This document shows positions 8,588 through 18,988 of a stretch of 64,000 nucleotides of DNA, in pieces. This stretch comes from Candidatus Omnitrophota bacterium. Its GTDB lineage: Bacteria > Ratteibacteria > UBA8468 > B48-G9 > JAFGKM01. Location of the stretch: assembly GCA_023819375.1 (NCBI GenBank), contig JAMWDI010000003.1, positions 186,001 to 250,000 of the forward strand, in the 5' to 3' direction. Under the pieces are notes generated by a model, which made no database searches, was not told the DNA's origin, and worked only from the letters and a program-made list of their open reading frames with translations. How positions within the stretch are numbered: the stretch's first letter is position 1; the number at the start of each line of letters is the position of its first letter. A program made the translations under genes and the position numbers.

Positions 8588-11238
8588 AAAAGATGAAAAA
8601 AATTCTATTAACTTTGTTTTATTGGTTTTTATTTAACTTAAATAGTTTTTCTCAAATAAAATCAATAGTAGAAACAGAAAATTTTAAAGTCATATGGAGT
8701 TCAGATAAGCCAATTACAATAATTTCAGAAGATAATATAACGAAATATAAAATTGAATTTCCAGCAGTGAAAAAAGAAAAAGGACAAGTTTTATGTATGA
8801 GGTTTAAGGCATATTTAACTCATCCAACTCCAGGTGGCTGGAATCCATATCTTGGAATAAGTTTAAATGAAAAGTATCTTGGCAAATTTACAGAAACTGG
8901 TAGATATAGATTGTTAAATAGAACAGGTACTTTTAAAACAACAATTGGAGAAAGAGAGTGGTGGGGAACCCAATTTTCAATTCCCACAGTTATAACATTT
9001 TTTGGAGATGGAATTATTCTTGACAGCAGAGTTATAAGTTGCAAAGAAGAAGGTTATTGGTATTTATTTGATATTTCTGACTATGTTAATTATATTGAAA
9101 TAGGTCCTGATGAAAGAATTGAAAGCACAAAACCAAATGAATTAACGTTTTACAATACATATCTTAAGAGATATGTTAAAGAAAAAGAAATAAATCTTGT
9201 GATTGAAAATTTAGAAATAGGATATTTGCCTGAAGATTTCGTTAAAAATCTTGCGATAGGTGTGATGGCAGAATACAAAATAGATACAAAAAAAATAGAT
9301 TTTAAAACAAAAGAATATGAGTTGAATATAGGGGAAAATGGTTCTATTGAAATAATAATAGAAAAAGAAAAATATCAAATTTCAACATTTTTTTCATATC
9401 CAGGAGATAAAATTGGATTTAATTCCTTTTCTTCTGAAAAAGATTGGGATGTTAAGATTGAGAAAATAGATAAAGATAAAGTTAAAATAGAAGGAGAGAA
9501 TAATTTTTATAAAGTTGAAAGAGTTTTAACATTAAAAGGAGAAAAAATTGAAATAGAGGATAATTTAAAAAATAAACTTGATAGTGAGATAGGTGTGATA
9601 ATAAAGAATAAAATTTTAACTCCAGTGCCACCTTCTTACTATCGTCTTGCAGGAGTTGAAAAAGTAGAATATTTAGATGTTGTTGCTCCAAATCCTACTA
9701 TTTTTATTTCTCAAGATAAAAGCAGTTTAGGTTTTGTTGCAGAAGACAATATTTTGAGATTGCAAGGAGAAATGAGGAAATGGGGAGGTAATAGTTTTGA
9801 ATATTACACAAGACATTTTGGTCTTGATAAAAATAAAGAGTATAAATTTTGTTTTTCACTTTACCCAATAAAAAACAAAGGACCAAAGAAAAGTAATGAT
9901 TATTTTGCATTTATTAATAAAGTAAGAAGGGATTGGGATACTAATTTTACTATTGAAGGGCCTATTATAATGGGAGCAACTGTGATTCCAGAAAGAAAGG
10001 CAAAAGGCTATATGATATATCCCTGGTTAAGCACTAATGCCTATAATCCTAAAACAGACAAATTTTATACAATGGAAGAGATTGAAAACCAGTGGAAATC
10101 ATTAAAAGATAAAATAAGAAAATCAGATCCAAATGCGTATGTTCTTGGAGTTATTGAGGGGAATCTTTATGCAATTGATAAAAGAGAAATACCGGGTGGA
10201 GAAAAAATAGGACAAGGAAGAATTAATTATGGCACAATCCTAACTAAAGAGGAAACAAAATTGGTTGAAGATTACATAGGTCCATTAAAAGATTCTGTGT
10301 TGAGAACTGAAGATGGGAGAATGATAGTTGATACTTATTATCCTTCTACAACAACATATCTTAAAAATCTTTGGCTTTATGTAATGGTTTATTATATAGA
10401 AGGCAATTACAGATATAAACAGATGCTTGAATATTTAGATTTTATTTTTGATAAGATAGGATGTGATGGTGTTTATATTGACCAGTTTGAATTATCTTAT
10501 TCAGGATTAGGAACCATTAGAGATAGATGTACATATGAAAAATGGGATGGATATACAGTTGATATAGATGAAAATACTGGGAAGATTAAAAGGAAATATA
10601 CTGATTTAGGTTTGGTAAGTATTCCAGCAAGAAAGAAAATTTTAGATTATGCTTTATCTAAAGGTAAAATAGTTGTATTAAATGGTTATGCCTGTGCGAG
10701 AGAACTTCAAAATTTGAGAAATGTTTTTAGATTTGCTGAGATGGAAAATGACTTTCCTAATCCATTAAATTATATAAATCAAGAACCACCGGTATTAAGA
10801 TGGTGTGCCATGGGCCATTTATCAACTCCTATTATCTATGGATTAGAACCTGCAAAACTTGGAAAAGAAGGTAGTAATAGATATGCAGAAGTAGTAATAA
10901 AAGGGATAATCACTGCTTTAAAAAATGGACTTTTATATTATCCACATGCAAAAGGAGCAATAATCCCAAAAGAAGGAGAAGGAGCAGGAGAATATGGGCC
11001 AATGAATCATATGTTTCCAATAACAATAGAAGAGATAAATGAAGGATATATAATAGGGAAAGAAAGGATAATAAGTTGTGTTTCAAAAGTTTTCAAATTT
11101 AATAAAGAGCCAAAGGTATATTTATTTGATTTAAAAGGCAGAGAAAAAGAGCATAATTTTAAGATAGAAAAGAAAGGTAAAGAATGGGAGATAGATGTTA
11201 AATTAAATGACTGGAATGAAATATGTATAATTGAATAA
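8584..11238 (+). CDS. Large secreted protein, putative glycoside hydrolase
   Basis: 884 residues with an N-terminal signal peptide ([19 protein letters not shown]) and an ATGA overlap with the preceding gene, showing co-translation. The first 400 residues look like beta-sandwich domains ([19 protein letters not shown]; many short strands). From about residue 450 a TIM-barrel-like region is suggested by [14 protein letters not shown] and especially [16 protein letters not shown], where Asp and Glu/Gln at strand ends resemble retaining glycosidase or alpha-galactosidase-like barrels. The C-terminus returns to short beta strands. I do not recognise the family with certainty. Location in the cluster supports action on an extracellular glycan. 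Confidence 0.55.
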   Translation: MKKMKKILLTLFYWFLFNLNSFSQIKSIVETENFKVIWSSDKPITIISEDNITKYKIEFPAVKKEKGQVLCMRFKAYLTHPTPGGWNPYLGISLNEKYLGKFTETGRYRLLNRTGTFKTTIGEREWWGTQFSIPTVITFFGDGIILDSRVISCKEEGYWYLFDISDYVNYIEIGPDERIESTKPNELTFYNTYLKRYVKEKEINLVIENLEIGYLPEDFVKNLAIGVMAEYKIDTKKIDFKTKEYELNIGENGSIEIIIEKEKYQISTFFSYPGDKIGFNSFSSEKDWDVKIEKIDKDKVKIEGENNFYKVERVLTLKGEKIEIEDNLKNKLDSEIGVIIKNKILTPVPPSYYRLAGVEKVEYLDVVAPNPTIFISQDKSSLGFVAEDNILRLQGEMRKWGGNSFEYYTRHFGLDKNKEYKFCFSLYPIKNKGPKKSNDYFAFINKVRRDWDTNFTIEGPIIMGATVIPERKAKGYMIYPWLSTNAYNPKTDKFYTMEEIENQWKSLKDKIRKSDPNAYVLGVIEGNLYAIDKREIPGGEKIGQGRINYGTILTKEETKLVEDYIGPLKDSVLRTEDGRMIVDTYYPSTTTYLKNLWLYVMVYYIEGNYRYKQMLEYLDFIFDKIGCDGVYIDQFELSYSGLGTIRDRCTYEKWDGYTVDIDENTGKIKRKYTDLGLVSIPARKKILDYALSKGKIVVLNGYACARELQNLRNVFRFAEMENDFPNPLNYINQEPPVLRWCAMGHLSTPIIYGLEPAKLGKEGSNRYAEVVIKGIITALKNGLLYYPHAKGAIIPKEGEGAGEYGPMNHMFPITIEEINEGYIIGKERIISCVSKVFKFNKEPKVYLFDLKGREKEHNFKIEKKGKEWEIDVKLNDWNEICIIE

Positions 11239-11257
11239 GAAAAGGGGGGGTAATAAT

Positions 11258-12001
11258 ATGAAAAAGAAAGGGTTTACATTAATAGAATTGCTTGTTGTAG
11301 TAGCAATAATTGCAATTTTGGCTGCTATGCTTTTGCCTGCATTAAGCAAAGCGAGAGAAAGAGCACGTGCTTCTGTGTGTATGAATAACTTAAAACAACT
11401 TGGACTTGCAGTTTATCTTTATACACAGGATTATGAAGAATGGTTACCTGTTGCTGATGGTTTTATATTGTGCGGTTTTGGAACTCATTATAACTGGGTA
11501 ACTATGCTTTTACCTTATTTGATGAGGGGTAAAACATATGGGATGACGCCTCCTTCTCAAACTCCTTATTTTGACTTATGGGGTGGTTGGTATAATACAC
11601 CGAATAATATAAAAAATATTTTCTGGTGTCCCTCTGGAATGAAAGAAAGAATGATTTCTTCAAATGGTTTAAGTAAAGATGGGCCAAATTATGGATATAA
11701 TGGGTACTGTGGATATTGTAGAGGACAATGGGGATGGCCTACATATCCTGAACAGGGAATGAAAAAAATAAGCAAGGTGAGAGAGCATTCAAAAGCATTT
11801 TTAATTGCAGATGTAAGAGCCAATGTTGATATAAGACATATTTTTCCCAGATATAAAATTTATGTTGGAGAAAATTTCAGTAGAAGACATAACAATGGTG
11901 TTAATTTTCTTTTTGTTGATAATCATGTAGAATGGAGAACATGGGAAAAAATTCCTGACCCATCAAAAGATATTATCTTCTGGATTAACTATGCGCAGTA
12001 A
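11258..12001 (+). CDS. Prepilin-like protein with H-x-DG C-terminal motif (DUF1559-type), copy 2
   Basis: The ORF track starts at 11231, but a G-rich ribosome binding site (AAGGGGGGG) 8 bases before the ATG at 11258 and alignment with copy 1 set the start there, giving 247 residues. The first 49 residues are identical to copy 1, including the KKKG-F cleavage site and the Glu-5 hydrophobic helix. Beyond this the two proteins diverge apart from the C-terminal [17 protein letters not shown], where the usual DG is DN. It probably inserts into the inner membrane and is processed by a prepilin peptidase. It precedes two DUF4091 proteins, just as copy 1 precedes two other secreted proteins. Confidence 0.83.
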   Translation: MKKKGFTLIELLVVVAIIAILAAMLLPALSKARERARASVCMNNLKQLGLAVYLYTQDYEEWLPVADGFILCGFGTHYNWVTMLLPYLMRGKTYGMTPPSQTPYFDLWGGWYNTPNNIKNIFWCPSGMKERMISSNGLSKDGPNYGYNGYCGYCRGQWGWPTYPEQGMKKISKVREHSKAFLIADVRANVDIRHIFPRYKIYVGENFSRRHNNGVNFLFVDNHVEWRTWEKIPDPSKDIIFWINYAQ

Positions 12002-12018
12002 AAAAAGAGGGAAAACTT

Positions 12019-15000
12019 ATGAAAAAATTGTTGATATTATTTGGTATTATAATTTCTGTTTTTGAATGTAGTGGTTTAAACTGGCAAGAAAAAGATGATG
12101 TATATATATTAAATAATGGGACTATAGAACTTACCATATCAAAAAAAAGACCAGGAGAAATAATAGAAATTAGTGTAAGTGGGTTTGAGAGTAGGAATTT
12201 TTTTAATAATTACCTTTCCTTTTCACCAAAAGAGAAGGAATATTTATCAACATGGAAATTTTTAAATAAAACAGATACAAAAATTTTTAAAGAAGGCCCT
12301 TTTCTTATTTATAGAATTCAACAAGATTGGGGATTTTTAGAGTTGATTGAAGAGATAAAAATGGAAGAGAACAAAGATTACTTCTTTTTTTCTTATGTTT
12401 TTTTACCAAAGACCAAATACTATGTAAAAAGGATAACAATTCAAATTGGGTCTTCTTTAAAATACAGAGTATTCAGAAGTATTTATGGTCCTTACAAAAA
12501 ATTGGAAAATACAAAAGAAGGCAAATGGTACACTTATGGATATGATTTGTGGAAAGGGAACAGGTTTGCAGAGAATAAATGGTTTGCTTTTGAAGGAGAA
12601 AATGGAGAAGGAGTATGTTTTGTTTTCCCTGAAATAGGTAACTGGAATACATTTATAGGAAAATGGAAATATATCTGGGGTTGTGATCTTCAAGATGGCA
12701 GATTTACAATAGAATTTGATACACCTGTTTTATACGAAAGAGAAATAGAAGATGAGATAGGTATAATGGATATGTGTATAGGATTTTATAAGAATAATGC
12801 AGAAGAATATGCTTTAAATTTGCTAAAAAAATTTGAAAAAAAGAAAGAAGAGAAAGTTTTGCCAATTCTTAAAATTAATAAAAAAATAAATATAGATGGA
12901 GAGTTAAGTGAAGAAGATTGGACTAAAGGATTCATTTTCAAGAATTTTATAAATACACAATTTTTAAGAAAACCTAAAAATGAAACAGAAGTAATTTTTT
13001 TATATGATGAAAAAGGGATATATGTAGGATTTAAATGTTATGATGAAAGAATTGAAGAATTAAAAATGACAAAAACAGAAAGAGATTCAGATATATGGGA
13101 GGATGATGATATAGAATTTTTCTTTTATCCAGAAGGTAAATATTATTATCAGATAGCAATAAATCCAAAAGGAACGATATATGATTCAAAAATAGATAAA
13201 GAAACAAGAAAACATGATAAGAGTTGGAATGCGGATATAAAAGCAAAAACAAAAATAGAAAAGAACTTTTGGCAGGGAGAACTATTTATACCGTGGAAAG
13301 ATTTAGGCATTGATTACAGAATGTTGGAAGATGGAGAAATTTTATTAAAAGGAGATGTAGGAAGAGACAAAAAAGAGAAATTTGAAAGTCCAAGGGAGAT
13401 TTCAAATATTTTCTACAGCCCTGAAAAAAAATGGCATGAAGTTAAAAATTATGGCTTATTTAAACTGACAAAAGAAGAAGTTTTATCAATGAATATAAAA
13501 AATCAAGATAAAGTAATGAATTTACAGGAAAAAATTGTTAATATTGAGTTAAAAGGAGGAAAAGACAGATTTTATAATATATTTGTTATGTTTTTAGATG
13601 GGAATGACAATGAAGTATTTAGTGGAAATAGAATAATAAAAGGTGGCAAAGAAAGACAGATAGATATTCCATTTGAGATACAGAAAGGAGAGGTTGAAAA
13701 ATTAATATTTGGCATAAAAGATTTTGAAAAAGAAGAATTAATTTTTAGTTCTATATTACCTGTAATAAGTCCTAAAAAACAAATTCATCAAGCACAACTT
13801 TTAAAAAGCGAAAAAAGTTTTGATGTGTTTTTTGTAAGTCCTAATGTTAAAATAAGGCCTGATGATAATTTTGTTGCAGAAAAGACATCTCCAGAAATAA
13901 AAATTTATTCAGCAAAGAATGAATATGAACCATTTCAAATTGTGATAAATCCAAAAGAAAACTTAAAGTTAGAGAATATAAATATAAAATTTACAGACCT
14001 TGTTGGGAAAGATGGGAAAATAGAAAATAAAAACATAAACTGGAGATTGGCAGGATATATAGACATAAAAACACCATCGCCAGTAAAAGGAACATATCCA
14101 GGGAAATGGCCAGATCCATTGTTTGTAAAGGAGAGTTTTTCAATAGAGGAAAGAAGAAATTACCCAATATGGTTTACAATATATGTTCCAAAAGATACTA
14201 AAGAAGGCGAGTATAAAGGAGAAATAGAAATATTATCAGGAGATAAATCTCTGGTTAAATTTTTCCTTACTGTGAATGTTTGGAATTTTGTCTTACCTGA
14301 TATTGCTAATTTAAATGTAATTGCAGGTGCTGACTTTTTAGGCAAATTAAGGCAGAATATGAAATTTGATAAATTGCTTGAAAACTATAAAAATCATAGA
14401 ATAGCAAGTTCAAGTTATTTTCATTATGGAGTTAAACCAGAGGATTATTTTGAAAAGTATAAATTTAAAGAGGGGTTTCTACCTCTACCACTTATGGGTA
14501 ATAATGTTACGCGAGGTCCAGGACAAACACAATTTTCTATTTTTTATGGTAAACCCGTTGATGTAGAAAATGAAGAATTTAAAACTTTTTTCAAGACAAA
14601 AGTAAAAGAAGTGGTGGAGGAGATAAAAAGTAAAAGATTGCTTGATAAATGTTATTTTTATTTGTGGGATGAGCCAGCATGGAATCAATCTGAATGGGTA
14701 AGAAAAACATTGGTAGGTCTTGCAAAACTTGTAAGAGAAGTTGACCCAGAAATAAAGATTTTTATATCATATCCAGAAGGGGTTCCAGGGGAAGAAGGAG
14801 AGTTACCGATTGATTTAATAGATATTTGGTGTCCACCTGTTTCCTGGGGAGTTGGTCCAACAAGATTAAATGAAAAACTTATAACTGATTTTAAAAGCAA
14901 AGGCAAGAAATTTTATGTTTATTATAATCGTATTTTTCTTGTAGATTTACCTGCAATAAGTTCAAGAGTAGTACCTTTAATGATGTTTAAATATGGAATA

Positions 15001-15372
15001 GATGGACTACTTATATGGAGTACAAATTATTATACTTATGCAAAAAATGTAGACCCATGGGACCCAGAAACATGGTATTATATGAAAGGAGATGGAATAT
15101 TATTATATCCAAATGAGAAATGGGATGATGTTATAGATAGTATAAGATGGGAACTATTGAGAGAAGGACTTGATGACTATGATTATTTATATTATTTAAA
15201 AGGAGTATTAGAAAAGAAAAAGTTGATAGAAAAAGAGAAAAAGGAAGGAGAAAAACTTTTAAAAGAAGCATTAAATTTAGTTAAAGATTTCTGGAATTAT
15301 GAACTTGACTATAAAAAATATGAAGAAATAAGATATAAAATAGGAGAATTTTTGAATAAAATAGGGATGTAA
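12019..15372 (+). CDS. Secreted multidomain protein: CBM9-like plus DUF4091/GH123-like domain
   Basis: 1117 residues with a signal peptide (KKLLILFGIIISVFECSG; the cysteine might be lipidated but the lipobox is poor). Residues 20-270 form a beta-rich domain of unknown type. A CBM9-like module spans about 285-480 (INIDGELSEEDW, IYVGFKCYDERIEE, DIWEDDDIEFFFYP, FWQGELFIPWKDLG). The C-terminal half is DUF4091/GH123-like, with FYLWDEPAW near residue 880, an adjacent Asp-Glu pair like the catalytic pair of GH123 N-acetylgalactosaminidases, and the family ending LREGLDDYDYLYYLK. Start follows AAAAAGAGGG. GH123-type activity is inferred; DUF4091 members are mostly uncharacterised. It is probably exported to the periplasm or cell surface. 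Confidence 0.72.
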   Translation: MKKLLILFGIIISVFECSGLNWQEKDDVYILNNGTIELTISKKRPGEIIEISVSGFESRNFFNNYLSFSPKEKEYLSTWKFLNKTDTKIFKEGPFLIYRIQQDWGFLELIEEIKMEENKDYFFFSYVFLPKTKYYVKRITIQIGSSLKYRVFRSIYGPYKKLENTKEGKWYTYGYDLWKGNRFAENKWFAFEGENGEGVCFVFPEIGNWNTFIGKWKYIWGCDLQDGRFTIEFDTPVLYEREIEDEIGIMDMCIGFYKNNAEEYALNLLKKFEKKKEEKVLPILKINKKINIDGELSEEDWTKGFIFKNFINTQFLRKPKNETEVIFLYDEKGIYVGFKCYDERIEELKMTKTERDSDIWEDDDIEFFFYPEGKYYYQIAINPKGTIYDSKIDKETRKHDKSWNADIKAKTKIEKNFWQGELFIPWKDLGIDYRMLEDGEILLKGDVGRDKKEKFESPREISNIFYSPEKKWHEVKNYGLFKLTKEEVLSMNIKNQDKVMNLQEKIVNIELKGGKDRFYNIFVMFLDGNDNEVFSGNRIIKGGKERQIDIPFEIQKGEVEKLIFGIKDFEKEELIFSSILPVISPKKQIHQAQLLKSEKSFDVFFVSPNVKIRPDDNFVAEKTSPEIKIYSAKNEYEPFQIVINPKENLKLENINIKFTDLVGKDGKIENKNINWRLAGYIDIKTPSPVKGTYPGKWPDPLFVKESFSIEERRNYPIWFTIYVPKDTKEGEYKGEIEILSGDKSLVKFFLTVNVWNFVLPDIANLNVIAGADFLGKLRQNMKFDKLLENYKNHRIASSSYFHYGVKPEDYFEKYKFKEGFLPLPLMGNNVTRGPGQTQFSIFYGKPVDVENEEFKTFFKTKVKEVVEEIKSKRLLDKCYFYLWDEPAWNQSEWVRKTLVGLAKLVREVDPEIKIFISYPEGVPGEEGELPIDLIDIWCPPVSWGVGPTRLNEKLITDFKSKGKKFYVYYNRIFLVDLPAISSRVVPLMMFKYGIDGLLIWSTNYYTYAKNVDPWDPETWYYMKGDGILLYPNEKWDDVIDSIRWELLREGLDDYDYLYYLKGVLEKKKLIEKEKKEGEKLLKEALNLVKDFWNYELDYKKYEEIRYKIGEFLNKIGM

Positions 15373-15387
15373 AAAAGAGGAGGGGAT

Positions 15388-18300
15388 ATGAAAAAAATAA
15401 TGTTTTTTTGTTTTGTAATTTTTTCAAGTATGTTTATTTCTACTTCAAATTCTCAGGAAAATTTATTGAAAAATGGTAGTTTTGAAATAGATGAGAATAA
15501 TGATGGAATACCTGATGGATGGAGAATTCGTAGTGTTCAAGGTTCAACCTGTAAATATGAACTTGATGAAAAAGTTTATCATTCAGGTAAAAGGTCTGGG
15601 AAAATTATTTTTGACCCTAAAAGAGAAAGTTATGATGAAGGTTATTATGTTTGTGATTTTAAGAATTTTGAAGTAGGTAAAACATATTTATTTTTTGGAC
15701 ATGTAAAGGCAGAAAATTTCAATGGAAGAGCAACTTTAAGTATTTCATTTCTGGATAAAAGTAATAAAAGCATTCAGAGTATATCCAAACAAGTAACAAT
15801 AAAAGACAATCTTGACTGGAAGAAGTTACAAGTAAAAGGAATTGTTCCTGAAGGTTGTGTAAATATAAGAATTTTTACAGATACATTTGGAGGGCCTGGT
15901 GGGATTGTATGGTGGGATAGTTTAGGCATTTATGAGATATCTGAAGAAATGAAAGAACAAATAGCAATGGTGATATCTAATTTTGAGAAAGAGGAAGATA
16001 TGAAATTGTGGAGTCCACAAGGAGTAAAAGTAGAAAGAACAAAAGAAAATGCTTCAGAAGGCCAATATGCTATAAAAGTTTTTTTTCCTGGCTCTGAAAT
16101 AGATACTTGGCCTGGAATTTATAAAGAATTTTTTGTAAAAGAAAGTGATTGGACAAATTTTGATGGATTTGCTTTTGATGTATATAATCCTTCAGATGAA
16201 ATTGTGAATGTTTATTTAAGAATTGACGATAGAGATGGAAATAAGACATTTCTCAGTTATGGTTGTCTTCCTCAAAAAGTTACGAAAGTAATTGTTGAAA
16301 CAGATTCTTTAAGTGACATAAATTTAAAAAGATTAAAAGGTATTTTAGTTTATTTAAGAATGCCAAGAAAGGATTATACTTTATTCTTTGATAACTTTAG
16401 ATTCCTTGGTAAACCTGTTGAAGAAAAGCAGGATAAAAAAGTAACAAAACTTGATTTAGAAAAAAAAATTCTTGTTGAAAAAGATTTTACAGAATTGTTC
16501 TTTTTAGATAATTTTGAAGACAAAAAAATAAATGAAAAATTGTGGCAATTTACAGATGAAGGGATTGAAATTGTAAATAATAAATGTATTTTAAAAGAAA
16601 ATAGTCAATTAATGAGTAATTTTGTTTATCCTTATGGTATTCTTGAAGTAAAATCTGCATTTGAAAAACAACCAACAACTGGAGCCCTTGCTTTTGGCTG
16701 GAGAGAAAAATTTGGGGCAAAACCAAGAATAACAATTTCAGTTGAAGAATCAAATCCTCAGAAAATAAGATGTTCTATTTACGATGATGAAGGAAATATT
16801 AACTGGTGGTATGATTTAATTCCATTTGATACAAATTACCATATTTACAAAATTGTTTGGGAAAGCAATAATGTTATCAAATTTTACGTTGATGGAGAAT
16901 TGAAAGTTAAAAATGAAATAAAGGAGAAAATATCACCCAGACCAATTACATTTTACAATTTTGATTCAGATGGAATTTTGAGTATTGATTATGTCAGGTT
17001 TTATACAAGCAAAGAGATAAAAGAAAATATAGATATATTTCAAGTTCAAAAATTTGAAATTCCAAAGTTAAAATTTATTGAGGTTAAATATGTAGACGAA
17101 AAACCAATGCCCAAATTGAGTTCAGAAGAAACTAAAAGGGGTTACATTTTTTTCAAAAGGCCTTATATAGATTTAATTTTTCCTAATACTATTCCTTATG
17201 AAGAGGAAATAATGAGGGATAATATTCTGGAGGTTTTTGTTTCTCCAGGAGAATATGAACCTGTAACGTTTGCAATAAGAGCATTAAAAGATTTGAAAAA
17301 TTATCAAATTGATGTAAGTGACCTTGTATCAAAAGAAAGAAATAAAATAACGAAGGAAAATATAAGGATAGGAATTGTGAGGACATTAAACAAAAGAAGG
17401 CTTTATAATATCAATTGGTCAAATGAATATATTAATATTCCTGTTTATATTGAAGAAAGAAATTTAGTTGATATCCCAAAGGATACAAATAAACAAATAT
17501 GGTTAACAATTAAAATTCCTGAAAATGCAAAAACAGGAGTTTACTTTGGAGAAATAAATTTTGCTCCAATTTTAGGTTCAGAAGCAGGAGAAAAAGCAAC
17601 ACTTTACTTGAAAGTTAATGTATTGCCTATAAAACTTGAAGAACCAAAAGGGAAACTTTATGGGATGTATTATACATGTAAAAGAAATTCAAAAGCAGAA
17701 ATACTTAATGATTTTAAAAACATGAAGGAATATGGAATGACTACTGTCGGTTTATGTATTCCTTTTAGTCCTGAAGAAGTAATAGAGGAAAAAGATGGTT
17801 TTAAGTTTAAATTTAAAGATAATGACAGGTTTATTTGGTGCCTTGAATGTTACAAAGAAGTTGGTTTTACTGAACCAATTTTATTATTGAGTGGACCAGA
17901 TCAATATGCTTACAACTATTTAAGTAGAAGTTATTCAGATACCTCTAAAGAGTTTGAAGATAAATTTAAGAAATTCATGCTATCATTTATGGAGGAAGCG
18001 AAGAAAAGGAATTGGCCTAAAATGATATTTCAACCATTTGATGAGCCATCTTGGCAGTCTCAGGAATTAATGAGAAAAACTTTAAGAGCACTTGTTTTAT
18101 TAAAAGATTTGGGACTTCCAACAGAAACAGATGGTCCATTTGATGAATTCATGAAAAAAGCAGAACAGTACTCAGATTATTTGAATATAAATGGTGGGCT
18201 TGCACCTTTGGATATATTAAGAGAATTAAAAAAGAAAGGAAAATTCATTTTAATGTACAATAATGATGTTGAAGGTTATAGACCAGAAGTTATGAGATAT

Positions 18301-18798
18301 TCTGCTGGATATTATATGTGGATTACAGAAATAGATGGAGTTTTTAATTGGGAATATCAGGGAATTGGTAAAGATCCATATAATGATTTAAAACATATAA
18401 ATCCAAACTTTATTTATTGGTATCCGAAAACAGAAAGAGAGACAGGAGGACCAGCAATAACTTATGAAGCATTTAGAGAAGGAATAGATGATTATAGATA
18501 TTTATTGACATATAAAAATCTTGTTGAAAAACTTAAAAACCAATTATCTAAAAATGCTGAATATGCTAACTTTGTGATAGAATCAGAAAGAAAAATAAAA
18601 GATCTTTTAAGTAAGATAAAATTTACAACAAGGATAAGAGAACAGGCAAAATGGACAGAAGAGTTATTGATAGGCCCAGGAGAGAAAATAATAACAGGTT
18701 CATTAAAACTCCCTAATGGTTTAGATTTTAAAGATTATGATGAAATTAGAAAAAAAATTATTGATGAAATTATAAAACTACAAAATATTTTGAAATAA
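15388..18798 (+). CDS. Secreted multidomain protein: CBM4/9-like, LamG-like and DUF4091 domains
   Basis: 1136 residues with a signal peptide (KKIMFFCFVIFSSMFISTSNS) and an AGAGGAGGGG ribosome site. A carbohydrate-binding jelly roll begins at residue 26 (LLKNGSFEIDENNDGIPDGW, the classic CBM4/9 opening). A second beta-sandwich follows at about 190-340. Around 372-555 comes a concanavalin-like domain (FLDNFEDKKINEKLWQF, YHIYKIVWESNNVIKFYVDG). The C-terminal 500 residues match DUF4091, with QPFDEPSWQSQELMRKTL near residue 884 and REGIDDYRYLLTYKNL near the end. It shares its terminal architecture with the gene at 12019, indicating duplication and domain shuffling. Substrate unknown. The cluster appears to end here. 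Confidence 0.72.
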   Translation: MKKIMFFCFVIFSSMFISTSNSQENLLKNGSFEIDENNDGIPDGWRIRSVQGSTCKYELDEKVYHSGKRSGKIIFDPKRESYDEGYYVCDFKNFEVGKTYLFFGHVKAENFNGRATLSISFLDKSNKSIQSISKQVTIKDNLDWKKLQVKGIVPEGCVNIRIFTDTFGGPGGIVWWDSLGIYEISEEMKEQIAMVISNFEKEEDMKLWSPQGVKVERTKENASEGQYAIKVFFPGSEIDTWPGIYKEFFVKESDWTNFDGFAFDVYNPSDEIVNVYLRIDDRDGNKTFLSYGCLPQKVTKVIVETDSLSDINLKRLKGILVYLRMPRKDYTLFFDNFRFLGKPVEEKQDKKVTKLDLEKKILVEKDFTELFFLDNFEDKKINEKLWQFTDEGIEIVNNKCILKENSQLMSNFVYPYGILEVKSAFEKQPTTGALAFGWREKFGAKPRITISVEESNPQKIRCSIYDDEGNINWWYDLIPFDTNYHIYKIVWESNNVIKFYVDGELKVKNEIKEKISPRPITFYNFDSDGILSIDYVRFYTSKEIKENIDIFQVQKFEIPKLKFIEVKYVDEKPMPKLSSEETKRGYIFFKRPYIDLIFPNTIPYEEEIMRDNILEVFVSPGEYEPVTFAIRALKDLKNYQIDVSDLVSKERNKITKENIRIGIVRTLNKRRLYNINWSNEYINIPVYIEERNLVDIPKDTNKQIWLTIKIPENAKTGVYFGEINFAPILGSEAGEKATLYLKVNVLPIKLEEPKGKLYGMYYTCKRNSKAEILNDFKNMKEYGMTTVGLCIPFSPEEVIEEKDGFKFKFKDNDRFIWCLECYKEVGFTEPILLLSGPDQYAYNYLSRSYSDTSKEFEDKFKKFMLSFMEEAKKRNWPKMIFQPFDEPSWQSQELMRKTLRALVLLKDLGLPTETDGPFDEFMKKAEQYSDYLNINGGLAPLDILRELKKKGKFILMYNNDVEGYRPEVMRYSAGYYMWITEIDGVFNWEYQGIGKDPYNDLKHINPNFIYWYPKTERETGGPAITYEAFREGIDDYRYLLTYKNLVEKLKNQLSKNAEYANFVIESERKIKDLLSKIKFTTRIREQAKWTEELLIGPGEKIITGSLKLPNGLDFKDYDEIRKKIIDEIIKLQNILK

Positions 18799-18839
18799 AT
18801 TATTTACAAATTTCCATTAAGATGGGTAAAATTTAAATT

Positions 18840-18915
18840 GGAAGGGCACTTATAGTTAAAAGTTGGGTTTTTAAAACCCATACCTGAAAGGGTGGAAACC
18901 CGAAAGTGCCCTTCC
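18840..18915. repeat. Structured inverted repeat, terminator-like or small RNA
   Basis: A perfect 12-base inverted repeat (GGAAGGGCACTT / AAGTGCCCTTCC) encloses 52 bases holding two more hairpins, TGGGTTT-TTA-AAACCCA and GGGT-GGAA-ACCC with a GNRA-type loop. The predicted shape is a three-way junction. AATTTTTT follows on the plus strand, as in an intrinsic terminator. It lies 41 bases after the stop of the DUF4091 gene and upstream of the next promoter, so it belongs to a 3' UTR rather than to the ABC transporter's leader. It matches no riboswitch class I can recall. Confidence 0.6.
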
Positions 18916-18933
18916 TTAATTTTTTAGTATTAG

Positions 18934-18962
18934 TTGACATAACTTTAATCATAAGGTAAAAA
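18934..18962 (+). promoter_or_regulatory. Promoter of the ABC transporter-DUF1854 unit
   Basis: TTGACA, a 17-base spacer and TAAAAA. The expected start site is near 18969, about 20 bases before the ATG at 18989. Confidence 0.65.
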
Positions 18963-18988
18963 TCTTTTAAAATTTTTAGAATTTAAAA

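Noticed and set aside
18840-18915. Hammerhead ribozyme in the inverted repeat
   Set aside because: The stem order and the CTGA ... GAAA strings resemble a type III hammerhead, but the core reads CTGAAAG rather than CTGANGA, so the essential G8 and A9 are missing. The base before C3 also cannot pair to close stem I.
18840-18968. Riboswitch controlling the ABC transporter
   Set aside because: A TTGACA-17-TAAAAA promoter lies between the structure and the gene, so the transporter mRNA would start after the structure. No known aptamer core was recognised.
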